Positions 15,202 through 22,670 of a stretch of 52,973 nucleotides of DNA are shown here, piece by piece. Below the pieces are notes generated by a model. It made no database searches. It saw only the letters and a list, made by a program, of their open reading frames with translations, and was not told the origin of the DNA. The stretch's first letter is position 1, and every line of letters starts with the position of its first letter. The DNA comes from a virus, in IMG/VR virus record IMGVR_UViG_3300044576_000027, positions 1-52,973 of that record; one strand, given 5' to 3'. The translations under genes and the position numbers were made by a program.

Positions 15202-15404
15202 TTTATAAAGGTTAATACTCCACTACGAGTATCTAACTTCTCATATACAGTATTACTAGCTACATGTAATAGTTTGCCATTTGCATTTGTAAAACCTGAT
15301 TTCATCATTAATGCCCAAGCTTCTCTTTTATTTTTTGTATTCGTAGAGATGATGCTAGCTTTACCTGCAATTGTTTGTAATGTTTGTAATTTAATTGTTT
15401 TCAT
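15195..15404 (-). CDS. small hypothetical protein, 69 aa
   Basis: ATG at 15404 behind AAAGGA, with promoter motif m3 about 30 bp upstream and its own terminator, so it is a single-gene transcription unit. The sequence is basic and soluble (KTIKLQTLQTIAGKAS at the start, TRSGVLTFIKV at the end). No family is recognised. A 115-codon frame on the other strand covers it but has no ribosome site. Confidence 0.6.
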   Translation of the reverse strand: MKTIKLQTLQTIAGKASIISTNTKNKREAWALMMKSGFTNANGKLLHVASNTVYEKLDTRSGVLTFIKV

Positions 15405-15429
15405 AATAAGTCCTTTAAATTTAATTTGC

Positions 15430-15445
15430 TAAATAGATTACACTA
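15430..15445 (-). promoter_or_regulatory. phage promoter motif m3
   Basis: Minus strand TAGTGTAATCTATTTA, identical to m4 across 16 bases. It drives the 69-residue gene. Confidence 0.65.
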
Positions 15446-15451
15446 ATATTT

Positions 15452-15491
15452 TGAAAAAAATAAAATACCAACTATCTAATGACAGTTGGTA
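15452..15491 (-). terminator. terminator of the 32-residue gene
   Basis: TACCAACT (15466-15473) pairs with AGTTGGTA (15484-15491). The minus-strand transcript continues TTTTATTTTTTTC. The stop codon of the small gene lies in the loop. Confidence 0.75.
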
Positions 15492-15574
15492 GGAATGACA
15501 TAAATCCGTAGAAGAATTGTACAGAATAGTAAGCAAGTACAGTAGTAAAAAACAGTATGTATAATTGTTTTCAT
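15476..15574 (-). CDS. 32-residue membrane-type micro-protein
   Basis: ATG at 15574 behind AAAGGA, a stop at 15476, promoter motif m4 upstream and a terminator at the end: a complete miniature gene. The peptide begins MKTIIHTVFYY and continues with a hydrophobic Cys-containing helix (CLLFCTILL), so it is probably membrane-inserted. Function unknown. The surrounding signals are stronger evidence than the sequence itself. Confidence 0.55.
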   Translation of the reverse strand: MKTIIHTVFYYCTCLLFCTILLRIYVIPTNCH

Positions 15575-15600
15575 AGCTAATCCTTTATAATATTTTTATC

Positions 15601-15616
15601 TAAATAGATTACACTA
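15601..15616 (-). promoter_or_regulatory. phage promoter motif m4
   Basis: Minus strand TAGTGTAATCTATTTA, about 27 bases before the start codon of the 32-residue gene. Confidence 0.65.
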
Positions 15617-15662
15617 ATGCTCTGAATTGTCTTATCAGATGGTTCTGTTAACTGTGTGTATT

Positions 15663-15698
15663 GTAAAAAAGAATTACCAACAAGTCTTATGACTTGTT
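15663..15698 (-). terminator. terminator of the 89-residue gene
   Basis: AACAAGTC (15679-15686) and GACTTGTT (15691-15698) pair around a loop holding the stop codon; CTTTTTTAC follows on the minus strand. Confidence 0.7.
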
Positions 15699-15956
15699 AG
15701 CTTTTAACTCTTTTAGCTCACGTTTAAGCTTTTCAAGTTCAATATCTGTTTCAAGAGCATCAATCTCAAAATCTTTTTGAACAGATTTCTTAAACTCTTC
15801 AGTATATACTTTTGCAACTGATGTTAAATCTCTAGTAATGTCGATAACGTCATTGGCTAAGTTTAGAGCATTTCTTGCTGTATCAAATACTTCAATAGTT
15901 GTATTTACTACTTCAGTAGTTAGCTTTCTTCTTGGTCGTCTAGTTGTTGTTTGCAT
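15687..15956 (-). CDS. small helical protein, 89 aa
   Basis: ATG at 15956 behind AAAGGA. It begins with a basic patch (TTRRPRRK) and continues as one long amphipathic helix with a Leu-rich heptad pattern and a Lys/Glu end, suggesting a coiled-coil oligomer that might bind nucleic acid. It has its own promoter motif (m5) and terminator. No family is recognised. Confidence 0.6.
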   Translation of the reverse strand: MQTTTRRPRRKLTTEVVNTTIEVFDTARNALNLANDVIDITRDLTSVAKVYTEEFKKSVQKDFEIDALETDIELEKLKRELKELKANKS

Positions 15957-15988
15957 AGTATGTCCTTTATATTTTTATTTGCTTATGC

Positions 15989-16004
15989 TACATAGATTAC
16001 ACTC
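15989..16004 (-). promoter_or_regulatory. phage promoter motif m5
   Basis: Minus strand GAGTGTAATCTATGTA, about 35 bases before the start of the 89-residue gene; one change from m3/m4 in the core. Confidence 0.6.
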
Positions 16005-16220
16005 ATGTTGGTAGTCTGTAGAGTTATGGACTTGTCTATGTATTAGCATGATTGCTGTGTGTTATCTGCATGGTTCTGTAGTTGTAGAGGATTAGATGTA
16101 TGGCTTGTTTAGAACCACAGGTATAGTTAGGTATAGGGGGGGTATTTTTTGGTTTTATAAATCGAGTTTTTTGGATAAGGGGGTCGAAATATTTCTAGTA
16201 GGTTGGGCTGAAAAGTGGGT

Positions 16221-16359
16221 GAACTACCATAATAATATATATGAATACAAGAATATATATGAACCTCCATAATAGTATATACCTACCACAAGAATATATA
16301 CATCCACAATAATATATATTGAACCACAATAATATATTGAAACACAATAATATATATCG
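16221..16359. repeat. AT-rich degenerate tandem repeats, about seven units
   Basis: About seven units of 18-22 bp following GAACCACAATAATATATAT, with variants such as GAACTACC..., GAATACAAG..., GAACCTCC..., CCTACCACAAG... and GAAACACAA... Noncoding. The unit joins the genome-wide GAACCA hexamer to an easily melted TATATA block. The whole of 15957-16448 has no protein gene; its left part (16020-16210) is G/T-rich on the plus strand with two GGTTCT/GAACCA sites. Confidence 0.65.
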
Positions 16360-16448
16360 TAAGAATGATTACTGCAAGAAACAAATAGGTCAAGTTGTTT
16401 AACACTTTAATATTTAAACACTCAACCTACACTGATGTTATGGTTGAA

Positions 16449-16730
16449 CTAATTTTCTATATCTCTAACATTGTATTCAACATACTCTACTTTTATACCA
16501 GAATCAATTAATGATTGTATGTTTGTTTCTGCATGTGTTTTATTAGAACCTTTTGTCTTAGCTTTACAGCGACTATAACAGTGTCCAGTATCAGTTACAG
16601 AACCACTGTCATTCAATATTGTCTCATAATGTTCACAGGTACCACAGATTTTAGAACCACCTGATACACCTAAAAAGAAGTTGTATCTAAAGTTTTCAAT
16701 GCTGTCATCTAATACTTTGTATTTGTCCAT
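16449..16730 (-). CDS. small Cys-rich, probably metal-binding protein, 93 aa
   Basis: ATG at 16730 behind AAAGGA. The pattern CGTCEHY, then GHCYSRC, gives two Cys pairs spaced like a zinc ribbon or small iron-sulfur site; the rest is acidic and helical. It lies 16 bases downstream of the 304-residue gene. Role unknown. Confidence 0.55.
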   Translation of the reverse strand: MDKYKVLDDSIENFRYNFFLGVSGGSKICGTCEHYETILNDSGSVTDTGHCYSRCKAKTKGSNKTHAETNIQSLIDSGIKVEYVEYNVRDIEN

Positions 16731-16746
16731 AGTTTGTCCTTTGTTG

Positions 16747-17661
16747 TTAAAAAAATATAATAGATTTGTTTTCTAAAAATATAGGCATAAATTGATACAT
16801 AACAATAGATGTTTCTTCGTCAACTGGTTCTATTGATGTAATATTGGTATGTGTATCGTTATATGCAATCTTAACCATAACGAGCCTATTAGCAAGAATC
16901 ATATAAGCTTTATCATCTGACTCTATATATTTTTTAATAATTTTATCGTGATTGTTTTTTATTTGAATTACATCTTTTATTTTGATGGATTGAAACTCGA
17001 CATAAACACTTTCATCATCATCTATTTCTCTAGCGTATGGAATGTAATGATCAGATATTCTTGCAGTAACTTCTATTGTATGCTTTGAATACAAGTTTCC
17101 ATCTTTTTGATTTATAGACATATTAGATAACTGATTAATTGATTCAATAGCACGTTTAATGTCAACACCATCAATATCTTCATTGATATACAAAGTTCCA
17201 TATGGATCCCCAACAATGTTATCTAAAGATGACAACATTCTAAGTTCACCATACGACACATAATCAATATATGTCTTGTCTTTTATAGTGATAGTTGAGT
17301 TTCTGGAGTAGTCATCAATATTAAAGTTGCTGTCTGTAATTTTTAATGGGCGTGTACACATATTCTCAACAAATATATCTTTATCTCCATCTTCAATAGC
17401 CATTCTTGCTTTTGCATATACATCGTTACGAACAAATGCCTGAGTCTTTTTTGACTTAAATGTATTGTGTAACACATATTCTAATGGCTCAACAGCAACG
17501 ACATTATCTTTGTCTTCTTTTGAATTAACAGGAATTCCATAGTTATCGAACCATGTGCCATTTAATTTGATGCAAAAATTAAACTTTGGATTACTAAGAA
17601 AATCCATTAGACAATTAAAAGATGCTTCTGATAAGTTAAGTTTCTGATTATTTGGTAGCAT
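16747..17661 (-). CDS. hypothetical protein, 304 aa
   Basis: ATG at 17661 with AGGAGA, 14 bp inside the end of the peptidase-like gene, so translation is probably coupled. The protein is mixed alpha/beta and acidic, with many short strands in the last third. No domain is recognised. It is expressed with the neighbouring peptidase-like gene from the divergent promoter at 18157. Confidence 0.55.
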   Translation of the reverse strand: MLPNNQKLNLSEASFNCLMDFLSNPKFNFCIKLNGTWFDNYGIPVNSKEDKDNVVAVEPLEYVLHNTFKSKKTQAFVRNDVYAKARMAIEDGDKDIFVENMCTRPLKITDSNFNIDDYSRNSTITIKDKTYIDYVSYGELRMLSSLDNIVGDPYGTLYINEDIDGVDIKRAIESINQLSNMSINQKDGNLYSKHTIEVTARISDHYIPYAREIDDDESVYVEFQSIKIKDVIQIKNNHDKIIKKYIESDDKAYMILANRLVMVKIAYNDTHTNITSIEPVDEETSIVMYQFMPIFLENKSIIFF

Positions 17662-18130
17662 AACGTTCTCCTAATTTTTGTGTTGTTGTTAAAATGTTAA
17701 ATAGGTCAACTGGTGATGTTTTGCAGCCAGGTGGAAGCCATTTGTAATATCTTGTTTGTCTCAATGCTTCTGTTATAATTTCTGAACAAAAGAATTTTTT
17801 CTTGTTTTCAAACCTACAGGTATTAAAGATTGAGAACATTGCTCCGAACCAATCATATTTAACTCCAGCATATTTTTTGCAAAAATCATATACAACTTCT
17901 TCTTCATTATCAATAAATGTTCCAATGTCAACTGTGTAGTATTTGCTTTTATCTATTGAGTATTTCTTTAAAAATCTTCCTCTCATTGTTTTTGGTGACA
18001 TAGAGAACATATCTCCATTATTAAACATTAGTTCACAGTGAGAATATCTACCTCTAGAAAAGAAAGCTATGATTTTTGAGAGAGTTATTAATCTATCGTT
18101 TTTGTATGCATCATAGAATAGTATCTCCAT
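17648..18130 (-). CDS. permuted papain-fold (NlpC/P60-like) cysteine hydrolase
   Basis: This 160-residue protein has the order of the circularly permuted NlpC/P60 group (YiiX-like): an N-terminal histidine in RYSHCEL (about residue 31), then a strand-turn, YDWFG (about 95-99), and the cysteine in FFCSEII (about 117). Members cleave peptide or amide bonds, often in the cell wall or lipids. No signal peptide is visible. ATG at 18130 behind AGGAGA. Location outside the lysis cassette suggests a virion or host-takeover role; that is inference. Confidence 0.65.
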   Translation of the reverse strand: MEILFYDAYKNDRLITLSKIIAFFSRGRYSHCELMFNNGDMFSMSPKTMRGRFLKKYSIDKSKYYTVDIGTFIDNEEEVVYDFCKKYAGVKYDWFGAMFSIFNTCRFENKKKFFCSEIITEALRQTRYYKWLPPGCKTSPVDLFNILTTTQKLGERYATK

Positions 18131-18156
18131 TTTTTCTCCTATTTGATACTTTTTAT

Positions 18157-18168
18157 GTATAATTATAC
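18157..18168. promoter_or_regulatory. palindromic bidirectional -10 element
   Basis: GTATAATTATAC reads the same on both strands and so offers TATAAT in both directions: leftward to the peptidase-like gene (start 18130) and rightward to the terminase operon (start 18202). Confidence 0.6.
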
Positions 18169-18201
18169 AATAAGTAACTTTTGAACCACAAGGAGATAGT
18201 A

Positions 18202-19095
18202 ATGAAACAAGATAATGTAGGTGAAAAAAAAGATAACTTTGAAGTGACTAGATTTTCAAGATTAAGCAATGATGCTATAGAGACGCTTAAGCAGAACTTA
18301 CCAAATAAATACTCAGTAGCTTTAACTGATGAGATATACTCTTTAATTGACAAGATGAAAGAAGAAAATTCTATGAATGACTCAGATGCAGTATCATCTA
18401 TATTAGAGAATTTTACATTTGTAAAAGATATAAAGGGATTAACTTTTGATAGATACTGTGTAGCATTAAGGTTTGTGTCATTGGTTCTTAATGGTGTTAC
18501 TCAGATTGATGCCTGGAAGATAATATTTCCTGAAAAAACAAAGCGTGGATACAGTCAAGAACAGATGTTGAAATGGTCAACTGCTTATGCTAATACGAAG
18601 TTGGTTTCAACGTTGAAAGCTAGAATGATGGTATCATTTTCTATACAATATTCACATTTTAGACATGCAGCGATACAAAAAGAGTACGATTTGATGATGG
18701 GAATACCATCTGTTTGTAAGATACCAAAATATAAAAGAACCAAAGATGGAAAGATTAAGCTAGATAAAGATGGTCAAAAGCAAATATTAAGAACGAAACA
18801 TGGAAATATTATGTATGAAGAGGTGTATCAGGTTGTTACTCCTATGGTTCAACATCAAGCTGCTCAAACTATATTGGAGATTACTAAACCTAAAGAAGAG
18901 TCTGAAATTGATATAAATGTTGCAATATCTGTTGATGAAACAAATGAAAAGATGAAAATAAAAAGAACCATGATGGAAATAGCACAGGCACAAAGAGAGA
19001 GACTTGAAAGAGGCGAAAGCATAGATGATGTCCAGAGGATAGGTGATATTATAGAAACATCTCTTGTTGATGACAAGGAGGATGAAGATGAGTAA
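18202..19095 (+). CDS. terminase small subunit, N4 type
   Basis: ATG at 18202 follows AAGGAG; the frame extends seven codons upstream to a TTG lacking a site. The 297-residue protein has a helical N-terminal half with a DNA-binding-like block (VTQIDAWKIIFPEKTKRGYSQEQ) and an acidic Glu/Asp-rich C-terminus that could contact the large subunit. The assignment rests mainly on its place immediately before the large terminase (8-bp overlap) and on length similar to the N4-like subunit. It should recognise phage DNA for packaging. Confidence 0.7.
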   Translation: MKQDNVGEKKDNFEVTRFSRLSNDAIETLKQNLPNKYSVALTDEIYSLIDKMKEENSMNDSDAVSSILENFTFVKDIKGLTFDRYCVALRFVSLVLNGVTQIDAWKIIFPEKTKRGYSQEQMLKWSTAYANTKLVSTLKARMMVSFSIQYSHFRHAAIQKEYDLMMGIPSVCKIPKYKRTKDGKIKLDKDGQKQILRTKHGNIMYEEVYQVVTPMVQHQAAQTILEITKPKEESEIDINVAISVDETNEKMKIKRTMMEIAQAQRERLERGESIDDVQRIGDIIETSLVDDKEDEDE

Positions 19096-22000
19096 AATTG
19101 AGAAAATTGGTGATAAGAAATATTTAGCTACTGCAAATAATGGCAGTACATTTAATTTTGTAGATAAAATACCAAGAACTAAAGATGAAATTAGTTGGGC
19201 AGTAAAAAATAACTATGTAATACCAGCTTTTGAAGCTATGGATATGGAAATAGACTTACTGTTAGACCATGTAGATTTAAAATTAGATTGGTACATCCCA
19301 TCTGTTGAAGCATTCGATTTTATGAACTTCATGAGATTGTGTCTTGGAAGTGAACCAGAAAATTTGAATAGTAAAGCACATTACTTCTTTGTAGATGCAA
19401 TGTTTGGCTCAGAAGAGATTAAGTCATATTTTCAAGTGAGAGGTATAGATTTTGATGAGTTGAGTAGAGATGTTATTATCTTATCTAGCCGAGAATTTTC
19501 AAAAGCTCTTCATTACAGTACTCTTATAGCTACTCCAAGTGGTCCAAAAGAGATTAGATATATAAAAGATGGAGATATGGTAATAAGCAGGACTGGTAAG
19601 CCAACAAGAGTAATCAAGAAATCAAATATGATTATGGATAACACTTTTGAGATGGTTCTTGAAGATGGAAGAAGATTTAAGTCATCTAATGACCATAGAC
19701 ATATATTGTGGAGAAGAAAAAGTAAGTATATTGGATATTATAAAGATGGAAAGAAATGCTCTAAAAAAGATGGTGGAAAAGCATATTTTATAAATGGAAT
19801 GGAAGAAGTTGTTATGACTTCACAGGAGTTGGCAAGTGAAAACATTGTTACAAATAGAACAATAACAGATAATCAAAGAAGAGGCTATGAAAACAAATAT
19901 TATATACCAAGAATGGATAGTGGAATACAGTACGATCCAGTTAATTTTCCAATTGATCCATATACTGTTGGTGTAATTCTTGGAGATGGTTCTGTCTCAG
20001 AGGGAGTTAAGTTAAGTCAAACGAGTATGGCTAAAAAATATAGAAAATCATTGACTAACAATAATCGAAATAGAAGAATGTACAAAGATGATCAAAAGTA
20101 TGGGGAATCAAGAGGTAGAACTAGAATTACATGCCACAAAGACGATGTAGATAACTTGATAAATAATATTCCTTATGAACTTGCAGTAAAAGGATATAAG
20201 TCAAGAAAGAATATAGTAGATTTAATTATGCCAAAAGATATGAATTCTGTTATAGCAGAATATATTGGTTGTGACAATAGTTACACAAAGAAAGTACCAA
20301 AAATTTTATTGAATGGATCAGTAAGTCAAAGATTATCACTTCTTCAAGGTCTAATGGATACAGATGGAACAATCAATAAAAAAGGTAGCACATCTTACAC
20401 CACTGTGTCAAAACAGTTAGCAGATGATATTGTCTATTTGGTGCGTTCATTAGGTGGTTCTGCTAGAATTTCAGAACGTAAAACTAATAGTAAGTTTGGA
20501 AAAGCATATCAAGTTTTAATCTCTATAAATACATATTCTATTTTTAGATTAAAGAGAAAAAAGGATAGAGAAACATATATTCCAGCAAGAGACTATTTTC
20601 CAATAAAATCATTTGAACTTGTTCATAGTGAACCATCATATTGTTTAACCGTTGAGTGTCCAACATCATCGTTTGTTATGGCTGATGGATTGATAACTCA
20701 CAATAGCACTATTACGATATTTTTTATACTTTATATGGCTGCAAGAGGTATTAAGCCAAACTTTGGAAGAGTAAATTATGGAATGTATGTATCAGATAGA
20801 ATGAAAGGTAACGTAAAGGTTACAATGCAGACAATAGAGACAATCTACATGGGAAGTGAATACTTACAGTCAATATTTGAAGAAGTGCATTTCACTGATG
20901 AAGAGTGTTGGTTTATTAGAAAACCACAGACTCAAAAAGAGATTAGAATTTATAATAAAGCCATGGCACAAGGTAAGAAGATTAAAGAGGTGCCTAAACG
21001 TTCAGAGAGAATGTTTAAAATTACTGGACTTGGTTGCTCTGGTGGTCGTGGTTCTCGAAGTGGTTTAGATAGACCTCAATTTGCAATTTTTGATGATATG
21101 ATTGCCAATGAAAAAGATGCTTACTCTAAAGCTATACTTGACTCTATTGACTCTACAATTGAAGCTGATGTTGGTTCATCTTTAAGTGGTAATGGTAATT
21201 TTAGAATATATATTGGTACAGGTTATCATGTTGATGACCCAGTTTGTAAGAGAGTTAGAGAGCTAGCTGGTATCCCAGTAGTATTTCCAAAAGCTGAGGT
21301 TGCTCCACATGGAGATATTTATGATAGTAACGGTGAACTTGTAAAGCCTGCTCTCAAAGAAGAAGATTTTGTATCTGTATGGAAAGATAGACACTCATTT
21401 AAGAACCAAAGAGCAGACTATGCAAAGGCAGAATTAGCATACAAACGTGGAAATCCAAAGCCACTAAAAACGATAAATCAAGAGTTCTATATTAGATTGA
21501 CATCTGAGCATGAAAGACTAATACCAGATAGTTGTATAAAGACAAAAGACTTGTCATATATAAAAGAAAATGCTATGTTCTTTAATTGGCTATTAACAAC
21601 AGACTATACTACCACAGGAAATAAGAACTCAGACTTTTCAGTTGCAATATTGTGGGCTATGGATAGCGAAGAAAATATGTATATGATTGACATTAAAGCA
21701 GAGAAGATGGATTTGACTGAACAGTATCAAAACACATTAAATATGATAAATGACGCTATTAGTTGGGGTGCTTCTTACGTTGAGATTGGTGTTGAGATTG
21801 ATGGTCAACAATCTTTGCATCTTATAGCGTTGGAGAGATTTTTTGAGAAGAATAAAGCTTCGGAGAAGTTAATATTTGCAAAGCAAATTGAGAAGAGTGG
21901 TAAAAAGGTTACATGGGAAGGAATCAAATCTAAAGGAAGTGGTGATAAATTTTGGAGACTTAAGATTACAGCAGATGAGTTTTATCGTGGAAAAATAATT

Positions 22001-22249
22001 ATAAGTAAAGAGTTGGCTGAGAGTGGTTCTACAGATTTTGAGGTATTAATGCATCAGATAAAAAATGTATCGCAAACAGAAATAAAAACTAAAAATGACG
22101 ACTGCCTTGATGGTATAAGCCAAATATCTTTAATAGATAGAGATTTTCCAACAATGTCATTTGAAGAGGCAAGACGTATGCAAGAGGAGATAGGTTATAA
22201 TGATGATTATGAGTATTCTGACTTTGGATACGGAACTATAGAATATTAA
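19088..22249 (+). CDS. terminase large subunit interrupted by an intein
   Basis: ATG at 19088 behind AAGGAGG. The precursor has 1053 residues; removing the 400-residue intein leaves a 653-residue packaging ATPase/nuclease. Rejoined exteins give SREFSK-STITIF, the Walker A region. Walker B is FAIFDD, and an RNase H-type nuclease starts at LLTTDYTTTGN with a late acidic CLDGIS. The enzyme translocates DNA into the prohead through the portal and cuts it. The gene is active only if the intein splices. Strong match to phage TerL by motif; the N4-like subtype is inferred from gene order. Confidence 0.9.
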   Translation: MSKIEKIGDKKYLATANNGSTFNFVDKIPRTKDEISWAVKNNYVIPAFEAMDMEIDLLLDHVDLKLDWYIPSVEAFDFMNFMRLCLGSEPENLNSKAHYFFVDAMFGSEEIKSYFQVRGIDFDELSRDVIILSSREFSKALHYSTLIATPSGPKEIRYIKDGDMVISRTGKPTRVIKKSNMIMDNTFEMVLEDGRRFKSSNDHRHILWRRKSKYIGYYKDGKKCSKKDGGKAYFINGMEEVVMTSQELASENIVTNRTITDNQRRGYENKYYIPRMDSGIQYDPVNFPIDPYTVGVILGDGSVSEGVKLSQTSMAKKYRKSLTNNNRNRRMYKDDQKYGESRGRTRITCHKDDVDNLINNIPYELAVKGYKSRKNIVDLIMPKDMNSVIAEYIGCDNSYTKKVPKILLNGSVSQRLSLLQGLMDTDGTINKKGSTSYTTVSKQLADDIVYLVRSLGGSARISERKTNSKFGKAYQVLISINTYSIFRLKRKKDRETYIPARDYFPIKSFELVHSEPSYCLTVECPTSSFVMADGLITHNSTITIFFILYMAARGIKPNFGRVNYGMYVSDRMKGNVKVTMQTIETIYMGSEYLQSIFEEVHFTDEECWFIRKPQTQKEIRIYNKAMAQGKKIKEVPKRSERMFKITGLGCSGGRGSRSGLDRPQFAIFDDMIANEKDAYSKAILDSIDSTIEADVGSSLSGNGNFRIYIGTGYHVDDPVCKRVRELAGIPVVFPKAEVAPHGDIYDSNGELVKPALKEEDFVSVWKDRHSFKNQRADYAKAELAYKRGNPKPLKTINQEFYIRLTSEHERLIPDSCIKTKDLSYIKENAMFFNWLLTTDYTTTGNKNSDFSVAILWAMDSEENMYMIDIKAEKMDLTEQYQNTLNMINDAISWGASYVEIGVEIDGQQSLHLIALERFFEKNKASEKLIFAKQIEKSGKKVTWEGIKSKGSGDKFWRLKITADEFYRGKIIISKELAESGSTDFEVLMHQIKNVSQTEIKTKNDDCLDGISQISLIDRDFPTMSFEEARRMQEEIGYNDDYEYSDFGYGTIEY
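19505..20704 (+). mobile_element. LAGLIDADG intein in TerL (400 aa)
   Basis: The intein begins at Ala (ALHYSTLIATPSG, block A) and ends HN before Ser (VMADGLITHN, block G), splitting the Walker A lysine from the following Ser. It starts with Ala instead of Cys/Ser; CLTVE in block F and Thr before the final HN are compatible with a class 3 (WCT-type) mechanism, with a Trp near the block B His. Two homing-endonuclease motifs are intact: VGVILGDGS and LLQGLMDTDGT. The endonuclease should cut intein-free terL alleles at this site. Confidence 0.88.
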
Positions 22250-22265
22250 TATAAGGATATAATAT

Positions 22266-22670
22266 ATGACTTGGAGAAGAGTAAAAAGCTTAACAAATTC
22301 ACTTCTTTCTGGTGATACTCCATTTCCGATGGATGATGAAGAAAGTGCGATAGCATTGCTAGAATATGCATTAGAACAAGTAGCAATTGAAAGCTATGTT
22401 TCTATATTGATTAGTGATACTCCAGTGACAAATAACACAATAAGAGTAAATGATGATGGGAAATACGTTAGAAGACCAAATTTACCATCAGATGATAATG
22501 ACATAATAGATATTGACAAAGGACTTGTATTTGCAGTTTGTAGATTGATGGCTTCATATCTAAGTAGAGAAAATAAACAAATTCACTATTTAATTGCAAA
22601 GTCATCTATGGAAAAATATGAAGAGATGATATGTGGAATACGTGAAGCACAAAAGGACGGTATTTTATGA
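22266..22670 (+). CDS. hypothetical virion-associated protein, 134 aa
   Basis: ATG at 22266 after AAGGA. A helical, acidic N-terminal half and a C-terminal helix with a RENKQIH patch. It lies between the large terminase and the appendage genes and overlaps the next gene by ATGA. By place it could be a head-tail joining protein, but sequence alone does not show it. Confidence 0.5.
   Translation: MTWRRVKSLTNSLLSGDTPFPMDDEESAIALLEYALEQVAIESYVSILISDTPVTNNTIRVNDDGKYVRRPNLPSDDNDIIDIDKGLVFAVCRLMASYLSRENKQIHYLIAKSSMEKYEEMICGIREAQKDGIL

Noticed and set aside
15085-15432. Plus-strand frame of 115 codons
   Set aside because: Antisense to the 69-residue gene, which has promoter, ribosome site and terminator; this frame has none.
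16221-16359. CRISPR array in the AT-rich repeats
   Set aside because: Units adjoin without unique spacers and are degenerate.
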